Part shown: in pieces, positions 24,650 through 35,849 of the stretch
Numbering within the stretch: position 1 is the stretch's first letter
Layout of the letters: each line of letters opens with the position of its first letter
Origin: Liolophura sinensis
Taxonomy: Eukaryota > Mollusca > Polyplacophora > Chitonida > Chitonidae
Assembly: GCF_032854445.1 (NCBI RefSeq)
Contig: NC_088303.1
Location: 18,299,501-18,359,500, forward strand
DNA: 60,000 bases
Reading direction: 5' to 3'
The notes under the pieces: model-generated
Told to the model about the DNA's origin: nothing
What the model saw: the letters and a program-made list of their open reading frames with translations, nothing else
Databases searched by the model: none
Program-made: the position numbers and the translations under genes

Positions 24650-25240
24650 ATCTTTAGTTGAATGAGCCAGCTATGGCTCTACATGTGGTGTCGAGTATAG
24701 TTGAATGAGGCAGCTAAGGCTCTACGAGTGATGTCGGATATAGCTGAATGAGGCAGTTTAGGCTCTACGAGTGATGTCGGATATAGCTGAATGAGGCAGT
24801 TAAGGCTCTACGAGTGATGTCGGGTACAATTGAATGAGGCAGCTAAGGCTCTACGAGTGATGTCGGGTATAGTTGAATGAGGCAGTTAAGGCTGTACGAG
24901 GGATGTCGGGTATAGCTGAATGAGGCAGTTAAGGCTGTAAGTGTGATATCGGTTATAGTTGAATGAGGCAGTTAAGGCTTTACGCGTGATGTCGGGTACA
25001 GTGGAATGACGCATTTAATGTCTTACCTATGGTGTCGGATGTAGTGAAATTAGGCAGTTAATGCTCTACGCGTGATGTCGTGTATAACTGAATGAGTCAG
25101 CCAATGCGCTAGATGTGGTGTTGGATGTAGTGAAATTAGGCAGTTAAGGAACTATACGTGGTGGAGGGTATATTTGATTGAGGCTCTGCGCGTGATGTCG
25201 GGTGTAGAAGAATGAGGCAGCTAAGGCTCTACGCGTCCTG
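24650..25240 (+). repeat. 43-bp minisatellite, degenerate
   Basis: Units of the form ttgaatgaggcagctaaggc, then tctacgagtgatgtcgggta, then tag. Early spacing is 43 bases (for example 24660 and 24703). About 13 copies grow more diverged toward the right end. No coding meaning is apparent. Confidence 0.85.
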
Positions 25241-25443
25241 GCGGGTATATAGCTTTACCCCGCATCAGACAAAATACTCCGCTTTTTGTTGGACAACACC
25301 GGTCACATGGGGTATCCTGCAGACGACGTCAAGTGTGTCTGCTAAGTAGGTTATCTCCCTCTGTTGGGTTGTGTCCACACTCCAGAAGCTATTCACCTAT
25401 ACATTGAACTTCTGCGCTGAACTGATGGGTCTTTGCAGGATAA

Positions 25444-25577
25444 ATTCGTTACACGGTTATTCAGTGATAGGATTCGGAAAGATATAGTGTCAGTAACCTT
25501 CATATTGGGCTCGGCATATGAGGATTACTGACACCATATATTTCCGTACCCTATCACTGAGTGCCCTTGTAACGAAT
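25444..25577. repeat. Large imperfect hairpin (60-bp arms, 14-bp loop)
   Basis: The arm 25444-25503 pairs with 25518-25577. Aligned by eye, 50 of 60 positions match, without gaps. A gggttgtgt motif occurs again in inverted form further out (near 25366 and 25606), so the symmetry may once have extended further. It could be a foldback element, or a transcribed hairpin if it lies in an RNA. The 106-codon frame at 25518-25838 starts inside the right arm and is not considered a gene. Confidence 0.75.
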
Positions 25578-25579
25578 AG

Positions 25580-26365
25580 TATAGGACGCACGGCTGAGAT
25601 TCACACAACCCATCGGATGATGTATAATGTTGATAAGATATTATTGTCGTTAACTGCTACTTCATTTCCTACATATAGCAGAAATTTAACTGAAGACAAG
25701 TGGTTAAAACTGTTCAGCTTTTTTAAGCAGAGACTCCAAATTAAACGAGATAATAAGATAGTCAGTAATAGAAGTGATCCGTCTGTAACTCTTGGCTTGC
25801 TTTCCGATCCGTCAAATTGTTATCTCAGAAAAGATTGACTAGATCTTGAGTAGTAAGTTTGCGTGTTCGATTCCACCTTCAGTTCTTCGGCTGCGGCTTT
25901 AATTCTAGGCAGGATGTAGTCATACACGCGGCAAAGTTTATCTGTTTTTTTTTTTCGATGAATTTCTTCGGCCCATATCACCCTGACCGTCGTGACGTGA
26001 GATATTCCTTGGATCGGTGTACAGCATTACGTCTATTAGACACATCTCCCGGTCTATAGGTTTCTATGTTACTATCGCTAGTACAGCGACGGTATGGAAA
26101 TTAAGTTTCTTATCTCAACGGACAACTAAACTCCAAGACGAATTTAAAATGCACGAGATCCCTTTATCTGAAGAAAATAACGTGCTCCCCAATCTCATAG
26201 GGTGTGGAACGGCAATCGACCACTCGATCTTCCCGACCATGTCACCATGACTTTAAACGCAAAGTTTACTATTGTATATTTATTCGTACGCTCAATCTCG
26301 TGTCCCTAGTGACATTCACTTTTTGTTATTAAGCATTAAAAGCCTTTCGTTATTCCCCACATTGA
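25580..26365. other. Anonymous DNA
   Basis: Open frames of 65 to 106 codons are present on the plus strand, but I see no domain, splice signal or repeat that supports any of them. Confidence 0.4.
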
Positions 26366-26369
26366 AACT

Positions 26370-26470
26370 GTACTTATTTATTTATTTGATTGGTGTTTTA
26401 CGCCGTAACCAAGAGCATTTCCCTTACACGACGGCGACCAGCATTGTGGTGGGAAGAAACCGGCTACACT
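26370..26470 (-). mobile_element. tRNA-SINE 3-prime fragment
   Basis: Contains tttatttatttgattggtgt, then tttacgccgtaaccaag, cacgacggcgaccagc, attgtggtgg and gaaaccggc. This is the tail half of the same SINE family as 23226, minus orientation, truncated. Confidence 0.75.
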
Positions 26471-26479
26471 GCACTTAAA

Positions 26480-29060
26480 TGTATATATGTACATAGACCC
26501 ACGACATGGGACTGTCCACAACAGTGACTTGTGGTTGTGACGACACGAGGCTTATTTAAACGTCAGTTTCTATATCTGCATAAACTCCCACACACTCTCA
26601 ATTGCGTGAGCATCTCAGTGACATAAAACGGCGTGTTAATGTACCCAACTAGGTGAATCCTCCACACCTGTGTCATATCCACGACCCAGCGACCAACGTC
26701 GTCAAGTAGGGGAACACGTGTTTCTTGCATCGATCTACTCTCAAACTTTGTCACCACTTAATTCTAAATATAAATATCACTCAAATAAACTGATAAGACA
26801 TGCACAGTGCAAGTGTTCTCGTTCTGTTTGACAATTGATTTAAAGACAGTTTGCTAACTGATATTTCGTATTGGTTTGCTAAACGCTGGAAAGATGGAAA
26901 AATGTGTTTTATTGTTTATAATATCGATGAAATGTGTCAGAAAATGTAATGTGATCATAAATTCTCTCACTCAATGAAACAATCACGTCTTGTTATTTTT
27001 CAATCTCTCAATCCACCAGTCAGTCACTCAGATGCTAAAGTCAGTAGAACTGAACAGTAAATCCCTCTTTTAGAGACAAACATGTAGACCTTAAAGGAAT
27101 AAAGAGCACAGTGCTTTTTTTACGCGAGTGGGCGGCAGGGGCTGGATGGTAGCAACCACGCAGAATTAGAGCTATAGACCGAATCTCTCCGTGTAAATAG
27201 CCATGCTGAGGGTTGGGACATGTCAGACTCAAGCTTTCATACCGCCCCAACTCATTTCCCATTTCCACCTACCCACCTTCATTCCATTCTTTGCAGGGTA
27301 AACCACACGCTTGCCAAGTGGGTAAAATTGCTACAATCTGAAGCATGTCTTCTTGGAACCTAGACTCCTGTCTCGCTGTGCACGGAGCCTTTGTTCCAAA
27401 AACAAACCACGAGCTATGCTAACCCAAGTATCTCACATTCACAGTAGCTAAACCACCAGCCCTGTGGCTGTGTTCTTCTCACAAATGACAGCTATTTCTC
27501 TGTACTTACCTGTGCGCAAACTACGGAATTCACGTGCGCACAGACTCGAATTTTCCTGAGGGAATTCTACACCTAAGCTACTTTGATATTCCGTGATCTG
27601 TAAATTTGATTTAGGTGGCATTTGTACTGGGTAAAGATAAAGAACCCAGTCACGCCATTGACAAATCCTAGGGGCCTTCCAGTCAATGTCAAGGTAACAT
27701 AAACTTTTATCTGGGAGATGTGGCTAAGAACTACATATAAAAGGCTAGGGTAAAGATAGAAACGGAGCAATGTATTTGTCTTATGAAAACAAAGCATTCG
27801 AGCCGAGAACCGACCCATATTTCCGCTCACTTTTATACTGTTTGTTTCTATGGATACAGCTTTTGTAGTATGGAAGAGATCGGGTGTACACCTGTAAGCC
27901 TGTGATTCAGATTTCAGGCTCTCTTACATTTCTTTCATTGGCTTCCTCCGGTTTCCATCAGTTTTACCGCTTATCTCTCTCTGTTGAGAGTAGACGTGTG
28001 CTTAGAACTTAATTACAATGCACAAAGAGGTGCCTCTTTGGCCATGGCCGTTGCATGCAGACAAAGGCCTCAAGGATGATCCATGAGCTCATCTGATTAC
28101 TCCGAACTCCTCAGTCACGGTTAGTCGGAAAAACCAACGCCTGGTTATAAAGCGGAACGGAGTAAATGTTCAGGTTAATCAGGTGGCTCCTCCCTCATTA
28201 CCTTCTCCCCCATCCATCTCCTTCCCTCATTGCTTCCCAGACTACGTCTTCCTTGTGCCTCTAAACAGCCGTGCCATTTTCATTATAAAGGGAGTCGATG
28301 AACGAGATGGCGACAAAGGGCGACTGAAGTGGCAGGCATTTGGCCATAGTCCCTGCAGTAACACATTACCACCTGTACACACTGGCATACATATGAATTT
28401 ACGGGGTACCACGGGCTTGTTCTGATACCAGAAACAATCAGAACAAATCCCTGAAGTAATCCCTGACAAACGTAAACATATGAGGATCTTTTCTAACATA
28501 GTCAAACCATACAACTAAATTTGAAACTCTATTAAGTTTCTGTATCTATTTATCTGATTGGTGACTTACGTTGTATACTCCAAAATATTAACTACCAGCT
28601 AGCAGACCTTCCGACGTATGAATGTTTCTGCACCTTTATTCACCAGACTGCTGTTATAATAGACAATTATGCCTGCTATGCCGGGTCTTTAGAAAAACAC
28701 TGGAAAGTTGAACTGAACATACACTTGAGTTTTCTCAGTCTAGAGAGCGACTCTCACCTCTGGATGACATTCTTTAACAAGGCTCTTATGTCTTTTTTGT
28801 AATGCCTTGTAAAGTGTTTCAGCGTCATGGCTTACTTCATTCCATTAAAGCCATGGCTACGGGCGTGGTCATTGATATAACTGAAGTGTTTTCGTGAATA
28901 ATGAAACCAGAGGAACTTTGCAACAGCTGCGTCATCCCGCAAAAAGTCGCTTTGCGCTCATCTTCAACGTTAAACAAAATGACCCATTCGTGTTCACAGA
29001 TAGAATGTCAACATCTGGCGAACAGATAAACAGACAGACAACACGACAAGCTGCTGGGAG
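26480..29060. other. Anonymous intergenic DNA
   Basis: No gene recognised over 2.6 kb. All open frames are below 95 codons and lack ATG context, domains or splice partners that I can support. No tandem repeat was seen. Confidence 0.45.
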
Positions 29061-29064
29061 TGGA

Positions 29065-29145
29065 CCGTAGCCGACTGGTTAAAGAGCTCGTCTTTTAATC
29101 GCTAGGTAACGCGAGGTATTGGTTAAGGTCTAGTCTTGGACATGG
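29065..29145 (+). repeat. Degenerate tRNA-like sequence (SINE head)
   Basis: Contains gtagccgactggttaaagag (A-box-like) followed by ctcgtcttttaatcgctagg. The expected B box (ggtattggttaaggtct) is badly degraded and the cloverleaf cannot be closed. It is best read as a relic of a tRNA-derived SINE, not a working tRNA gene. Confidence 0.35.
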
Positions 29146-29344
29146 AATATGTGGATGGCCTCGCTCGTTTGACGGTCGACTATACGGATGGGAAACAAAT
29201 ATAGAACTGATATTCTCAGCTAATTATGTCGAGTAGCCTTATTTTATAAATGGCAGTTATCACGACGGCGACCATGCTATCGTTAAACTCTCATGGCTCG
29301 TATCCACCAGAACTCACTACAATCACTCTCAGACAAAGACACGA

Positions 29345-30426
29345 CGCCCCGTACACAATATTCACAGTTCTTACTTACAAAACCCGCAACACCCCGTACC
29401 TAATCTTCACAATTTTTACTTGAAAAACCCGCAACACATCGTACACAACCTTCACAGTGTTTACTTGGAAAACCCACAACACATCGTACACAATCTTTAC
29501 AGTTCTTACTCGGAAAACCTGCAACACATCGTACATATTCTTCATAGTTCTTATTTGGAAAACCCACAACACCTCGTACATAATCTTCACAGTTCTTACT
29601 CGGAAAACTTGCAACACATCGTACACAATCTTCATAGTTCTTATTTGGAAAGCCCAGAACACATCGTACATAATCTTCACAGATCTTATTTGGAAAACCC
29701 ACAACACCTCGTACATAATCTTCACAGTTCTTACTTGGAAAGCCCACAACACATCGTACACAATCTCCACAGTTCTTACTCGGAAAACCTGCAACACATC
29801 GTACACAATCTTCACAGTTCTTATTTGGAAAACCCACGACACCTCGTACATAATCTTCACAGTTCTTACTTGCAAAACCCACAACACATCGTACATAATC
29901 TTTACAGTTCCTACTTGGAAAACCCACAACACATCGTACACAATCTTTACAGTTCTTACTCAGAAAACCTGCAACACATCGTATACAATCTTCACAGTTC
30001 TTATTTGGAAAACCCACAACACATCATACACAATCTTCACAGTTCTTACTCGGAAAACCTGCAACACATCGTATACAATCTTCACAGTTCTTACTTGGAA
30101 AACCCACAACACCTCGTACACAGCCTTCACAGTTCTTACTTTGAAAACCCACAACACATCGTACACAATCTTCATAGTTCTTATTTGGAAAACCCACAAC
30201 ACCTCGTACATAATCTTCACAGTTCTTACTTGGAAAACCTGCAACACATCGTACATAAACTTCACAGTTCTTACTTGGAAAACCCACATCACCTCGTACA
30301 CAATCTTCATAGTTCTTACTTGGAAAGCCCACAACACATCGTACATAATCTTCACAGTTCTTACTTGGAAAGCCCACAACACATCGTACATAATCTTCAC
30401 AGTTCTTACTTGGAAAGCCCACAATG
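29345..30426 (+). repeat. 45-bp minisatellite, open in four frames
   Basis: About 24 units of 45 bases. Two main unit types (with acacctcgtacataatcttc and with acacatcgtacacaatcttc; also cttggaaaacccac against ctcggaaaacctgc) alternate irregularly. Since 45 is a multiple of 3 and the unit lacks stops in two plus and two minus frames, long open frames appear, including a 400-codon plus frame of repeated ENPQHIVHNLHSSYL. That frame begins without an ATG, and its non-repeat end is not protein-like. I take it as non-coding, with a small chance that it is an exon. Confidence 0.9.
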
Positions 30427-30857
30427 TCCCGTACAGACAGAATCAGCCATCAAACTGTGCGTGGTGTGTGTTTTTTTTTGGTCCGAAGAATACATCTCAT
30501 TTACTCCATGCACTTTTTGTACGCATGATTGCTTAGATTTTTTTGTATTGATGACAGATGAGAGTAGTCTTTATACATTCCTTTCTATACCATATTCAGC
30601 TAATATTCAGATTTTTAGAACAGAAACCAGACCATAGATCAAGAGGTTATATATCACTTTAGCACGTTCCTTCATATGACACATAGATTAAAATACTGAC
30701 ATTTTTAAACATATGGATTAAATCATATTTTGACACATTGTCATATACAGCCAGCTGTACTTTCCAGAATCTATATATAGCTACAAAGGGGCGTGCCAGT
30801 AAATCAAGCGTTTTCGTGATCACATAGAGTATAAATCACAAGTGACCGTGTTGGACG

Positions 30858-31212
30858 TGCAAATGTCAATAATCACGACGTTTTGGTGAAATTCAGCCTT
30901 CTGTTTTTGTTGATACCAAATGTCAATAATCACGACGTTTTGGTGAAATTTAGCCTTCTGTTTTTGTTGATACCAAATGTCAATAATCACGAAGTTTTGG
31001 TGAAATTTAGCCTTCTGTTTTTGTTGATACCAAATGTCAATAATCACGACGTTTTGGTGAAATTCAGCCTTCTGTTTTTGTTGATACCAAATGTCAATAA
31101 TCACGAAGTTTTGGTGAAATTTAGCCTTCTGTTTTTGTTGATACCAAATGTCAATAATCACGAAGTTTTGGTGAAATTTAGCCTTCTGTTTTTGTTGATA
31201 CCAAATGCCAAT
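30858..31212 (+). repeat. 57-bp minisatellite, nearly identical units
   Basis: Six full units and a partial seventh of ccaaatgtcaataatcacga, then cgttttggtgaaatttagcc, then ttctgtttttgttgata. Only two positions vary regularly (cgacg/cgaag and attcag/atttag). Both strands are open with a 19-residue period. The low divergence suggests recent expansion. Confidence 0.92.
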
Positions 31213-31446
31213 AATCACGCCGCTGTAGATGATTTGGTTATTTTGATCTAGAATTACGCTTTTTTCGTCTTAGAACACTTATACTGAACAGAACCTGCTA
31301 CACCTCATATATGTAAAAAGCACAAACCTCCAATTTAAACCAAAACACCACAACTTTTACTTTGAAACCACACCTGCCGTTATGCAGACCAAACAGCAGA
31401 GCCCCGTACTCAAAGAATTCAATCACATTCCATAAATCTCACATCT

Positions 31447-31960
31447 ATCATAACACGTACTCAAGGAAAACAACTACATCCCGTACTCAGAGGAAAATGA
31501 CTCACCCCGTACTCAGAGAAGTGTACCACATCCCGTACTCAGAGGAAACAACCACACCCCGAAATCAGAGGGAACAACCACATTCCCTACTCAGAGGGAA
31601 CAACCACACCCCGTACTCAGAGGAAACAACCACACCCCGTACTCAGAGGAAACAACCACACCCCGTACTCAGAGGGAACAACCACACCCCGTACTCAGAG
31701 GAAACAACCACACCCCGAAATCAGAGGAAACAACCATACCCTGTACTCAGAGGGAACAACCACACCCCGTACTCAGAGGAAACAACCACACCCCGTACTC
31801 AGAGGGAACAACCACACCCCGAAATCAGAGGAAACAACTATACCCTGTACTCAGAGGAAACAACCACACCCCGAAATCAGAGGAAACAACCATACCCTGT
31901 ACTCAGAGAAATCTACCACAATCCGTACCCAGCGAGATCCATCACACCTCTTTCTCACAG
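31447..31960 (+). repeat. 26-bp minisatellite
   Basis: About 19 units of 26 bases, ccccgtactcagaggaaaca then accaca, with variants (ccccgaaatcag, ccctgtactcag, gggaacaac). The plus-strand frame through it is open for about 200 codons (repeated TPRTQRKQPHP-type text) because three units make 26 codons without a stop. Not considered a gene. Confidence 0.9.
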
Positions 31961-32464
31961 AAAATTGCCACATCTCATATAATCAGAAGAAATCCCTCTA
32001 TCTCGCACACAGAGAAAAGGACGGTGCAATTGTCACAAAACCCATCCACAGCTCCTAAAATAAAAGTTATCATAAGCATAGATCAATCACACCAGCAATC
32101 AGCAAAACCTCACAAGATGTTGGTGTATTGTCGTCGTGGAAAGAACAAAAATTCACATCAACTTCATGTCGAATGTGTGATGATTGGGGGTTTGTCTGCT
32201 ATGACTTACAAACAGATCTATGTTATCTTGAAATACCTTGAATACATCTCTTTACACAGTTAATTTTTATTTTTGGGACAAAGAAGTACATTGTGACTAA
32301 TGGTTGACTTATTACTGCATCATGAAAGTCTATCATAGTGTCAGAGATCATATGTCATATTACCTCGTTGGTACAGAGCTCAAAATCCTGGCGTTTCTGA
32401 TATATTTATAGATTGAATTATACAGTTACACATTGTCACATACAACCAGCTGTTCTTTCCAAGA

Positions 32465-32575
<111 letters not shown>

Positions 32576-32980
32576 GACTATCCCTCGAGATTGTCCCTAA
32601 CAGCTGGTCGGTGTGACGCGGGTAAGCAGCTGATGTCACACACCCTACACAAGGCAACGAGAGGTGATAATCCGGACTTCAAGGGCTGTTACAATAAGGG
32701 CTGGTACTCAGTGGGGGCGGAGGCGGGATGGGAAGACTAACACAAAATCTGCTGATATGAAGGCGCGCATATGGTGATACCCTACTGCATCAGCTTGTAC
32801 TGCTGCCCTTCACCCCACTCTTAAACAGACAATGACCTCACATTGTGTCCACATTAAAAGGATTGTTAAAATTATGGGAATTGCCATAATTATATGAAGA
32901 TTGCTACAATAACAGACATTGTCACTTTGCAATGTTTAGAAAATATATGATTTCAGAAGCTGCCGTGGTAGAGGTGAAAT
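32576..32980. other. Anonymous DNA
   Basis: Between the TA run and the next SINE copy. No feature recognised. Confidence 0.4.
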
Positions 32981-32984
32981 TTGT

Positions 32985-33240
32985 TCATTTATTTGATTGG
33001 TGTGATAGGTTATCGAGAAGGCGGCCAGCATTATGGTGAGAGTGGAACCCGGGGGAAACCCACGACCACCCGCAGGTTACTGTCAGACCTTCCAATGTAC
33101 GTTCAGAGAGGAAGCCAGCATGAGCTGGACTTGAACTCATATCGATCGCATTGCATGGTGAGAGGCTCTCGAGTCATTTCGCTTCGCTGGCAACCTACTA
33201 AACCTTTATCACCAATTAACAGCAACAAGCCGAGGAATTG
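32985..33240 (-). mobile_element. tRNA-SINE, fuller copy
   Basis: Reads atttatttgattggtgtgat, ggcggccagcattatggtga, gggggaaacccacgaccacc, then gaggaagccagcatgagctg and gacttgaactcat. On the minus strand the last part becomes gagttcaagtccagctc, which is a B-box-like sequence, so the element has its tRNA-like head at the right and its (AAAT)n tail at the left. The A-box region (33160-33235) is degraded. Confidence 0.75.
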
Positions 33241-33244
33241 CGCT

Positions 33245-35020
33245 TACACATTAGCACTATAGGTTAGTTACCGTTGGATTTATTTAAGTCGTCACTGCAG
33301 AACCCGAATATATCATACGTAAAGGTCCACAGAGCCAATAACCCCGACAGGCAGGTTCCGTGCGTCATAGGATTTACGATCAACTTTCCTGTGAATCAGA
33401 AGCTCATATTTCACCTGCTCACAGATATAATAGGATCCATGTTTTGATCATTGGTTATAAAGGTTAACATTGTGACTAGCCCTAAATAGGAAAGTCCACA
33501 AAGTGACACAAAGGCCATATATTCTGTTCATGATGGAAGGTTGTGCCTCGTGTCTGGAATATGAATATGCGTAATGTGTCTTGACGCTGTATATAAAGTA
33601 CCGGAAATGTCTTTTGACATTATTGTAACTAGAGTACTAAATGTCTCTTGACATCATTATATCCAGAATATTGACTGTATGTCTTAAATGGAAAATAAAT
33701 CTGAAATTTCTTTTGAAAACGACAAAATTTCCGTATCAAACATTTTAAATAAAATAATGTCAGCGATACATTTTCAGCACAAAGAAAAACATTTCTCACC
33801 AAAACACAGTTCTTAACCCAAGAGGAAAAATGTCATTCAAAACAAAATTTTCCCCAAAACAAAACTTTTATGTCAAAACTCAAAATCTCATCCAAAACAA
33901 ATTACCATTTAAATCTACATGTAACCTCCAAACCTAATGAGTCATTCTAATCGTGAGAACATGACATCATCAGATATGGAGCTAACATGCGTTTTAAACA
34001 GTTACTTGGTGCTTGAGTCTTGAAATGAAATATTTGTGTTGTAACGAAACTCTGTTTTGGACGAAAAGTTTTGGTCAGAGAAATTTTTGTCTCTGATGAA
34101 TTATTTTGGTCGAGCGGTAAAGGATGAAATGTGCTGACTAAGGTGCTTTACACACCTGACATTATTTATAATGTATAAACCAGATACACATTAAAAAGAT
34201 GGCAGGTGCCCACAAAGATGTGATTATCTTTACGAGGAAATATTTAGTGGATGAGTATATCTGCCTTGAAGTTATGTTTCTTCAATAAATGAGTCACATT
34301 ACCCTGCGCCTCTGAAATTACCCTGTGCACGCGTGGGAATTTTCATTCAGTCTCCCATCAGAGTAAGACTCCATCGCCTCAACAGTTTGTGCCTTGCTGT
34401 TGTTTTGTCGTTCTTCACCACACTATGCTCTCTATATCCTGACACGAAATCATGATGTTAATAAAATCTCGATAAGAATCAGGCGTGCATGTCATTTGTT
34501 GACTGGTCCCTTTGCATTGTTACAATGTTATTATGTTAAATGTGATGTGATATAATTTTGAGTAATTCTAGACTAATGACGTCTAATAAACTGCATTTTT
34601 TAAACCTAATTTTGCTTAATACAGACATGTAATATGGTTCTATGTAAGCATTTCCATGAACAGTTCGAATAAAACACTAACTGAGGTAAATTGAGGGGAG
34701 ACTTCACCGATTAACAACGGGCTATAGATATTTGTTGAAGCAAAGATTCAGATTGTCTATTGTTTCGTTTTCCTCCACCCATAAGAAGGTTCAGACATCA
34801 TACAAGTAACATTTTCTTTAAGTGTAATAAGTGATATAGTTGTATATATGTATATATGCTTAAATGGTGTTATGCTACACACCTGAGCATGTATTTGCCA
34901 GTATCACCAGGGTTATTCCATTCATGTATAGATAAGACACAACTTACGTGAAACGGAATCGTAAGCGATTGGCTACACGGATAAAGCTTTGCTCACACTT
35001 TGCACATATAGTTCATTACA
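33245..35020. other. Anonymous DNA with a dispersed repeat fragment
   Basis: 34560-34700 contains ctagactaatgacgtctaat followed by aacctaattttgc and gttcgaataaaac. It is related to 41990-42120 (ctagccagtgacgtctaata) and to 19825-19880. 33700-33900 is A-rich with loosely repeated ccaaaacaaaa text. No gene recognised. Confidence 0.45.
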
Positions 35021-35024
35021 TCAA

Positions 35025-35205
35025 TGCGGTCTCTGTGAGTTCAAGTCCAGCTCATGCTGGCTTCCTCTCCGGTAGTCGGTGGGAAGGTCTGTCAGCAACC
35101 TGCGGATTGTCGGGGGTTTCCCCCGGGTTCTGCCCGGTTTTCTCCCACGATAATGCTGGTCGCCATCGCAGAAGTGAAAACGCAAAACACCCAGCAAATA
35201 AATAA
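35025..35205 (+). mobile_element. tRNA-SINE copy, plus orientation
   Basis: Same family as 32985-33240 but inverted. It starts with gtgagttcaagtccagctc (B-box-like), continues gctggcttcctctccggtag, ggtttcccccgggttctgcc, ataatgctggtcgcc and gcaaaacacccag, and ends in aaataaataaa. The left tRNA-like part (34950-35030) is too degraded to define. Confidence 0.75.
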
Positions 35206-35209
35206 AAAA

Positions 35210-35811
35210 AAAATAAATATAATTAATTATTGTGTAACAACAATTGTAACTGCAAACTTGACTTTAAAATATATTAAAAATCATCATGATCGACACCGTG
35301 GTCGTCGATCCGTTTTGCATTTAAATTTAGCAGCCCGTAAAAAGAAAACCTAGAGAAAATAATCATTTTCAATTTAATATACACTACCATTTTCTTACTC
35401 TACTCAATTGAATATTAATTGCCTTTTTTTGAATGCGATCTTACGGCGCTTCCGTCGTGATGTATGATAATGCTTCGATGCATTTAAAACCAAATTATTC
35501 CATCCTTGATACGTCTTCACTGTTAAGGCTATATTTGTGAGAATCCGATTAGACTGACGTAGTAATCGCTACACGCCTTGCGTTTCCTTCCTTAGATTAA
35601 AGCGGAAACTGTGTGAACTATTTTGTCCGTTCTTATCTAAATAAAGCTAAGATTGGCGTCACACTAACGTAGGTGTAGCGTTCACTTTATTTTCGGATAA
35701 AGAAAGAGAGGAAAAACCCCATCTAAGACAAGCTACTATAAGTACCCTTAAATAGTACACCACAAACAAACATATAATGAATGTTTCTCAAGCATCGTTT
35801 ATTTCAGTAAA
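35210..35811. other. Anonymous AT-rich DNA
   Basis: No gene or repeat recognised. Confidence 0.4.
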
Positions 35812-35844
35812 TATATATATATATATATAGATATATATATATTT
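35812..35844. repeat. (AT)n microsatellite
   Basis: A short, interrupted run of AT dinucleotides (atatatag, atatat). Confidence 0.9.
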
Positions 35845-35849
35845 TTTCT

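Noticed and set aside
25518-25838. 106-codon plus-strand ORF
   Set aside because: It begins inside the right arm of a hairpin and shows no recognisable domain.
29065-29145. Functional tRNA gene
   Set aside because: A-box-like sequence only. B box and stems are too degraded; the same holds for the other tRNA-like segments listed as SINE heads.
29420-30637. 400-codon open frame encoding a 15-residue repeat
   Set aside because: It exists because the 45-bp minisatellite unit has no stop in that frame. It starts without ATG and three other frames are equally open. Kept as a repeat.
31362-31982. About 200-codon open frame through the 26-bp array
   Set aside because: Simple consequence of a stop-free repeat. 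No start context or domain.
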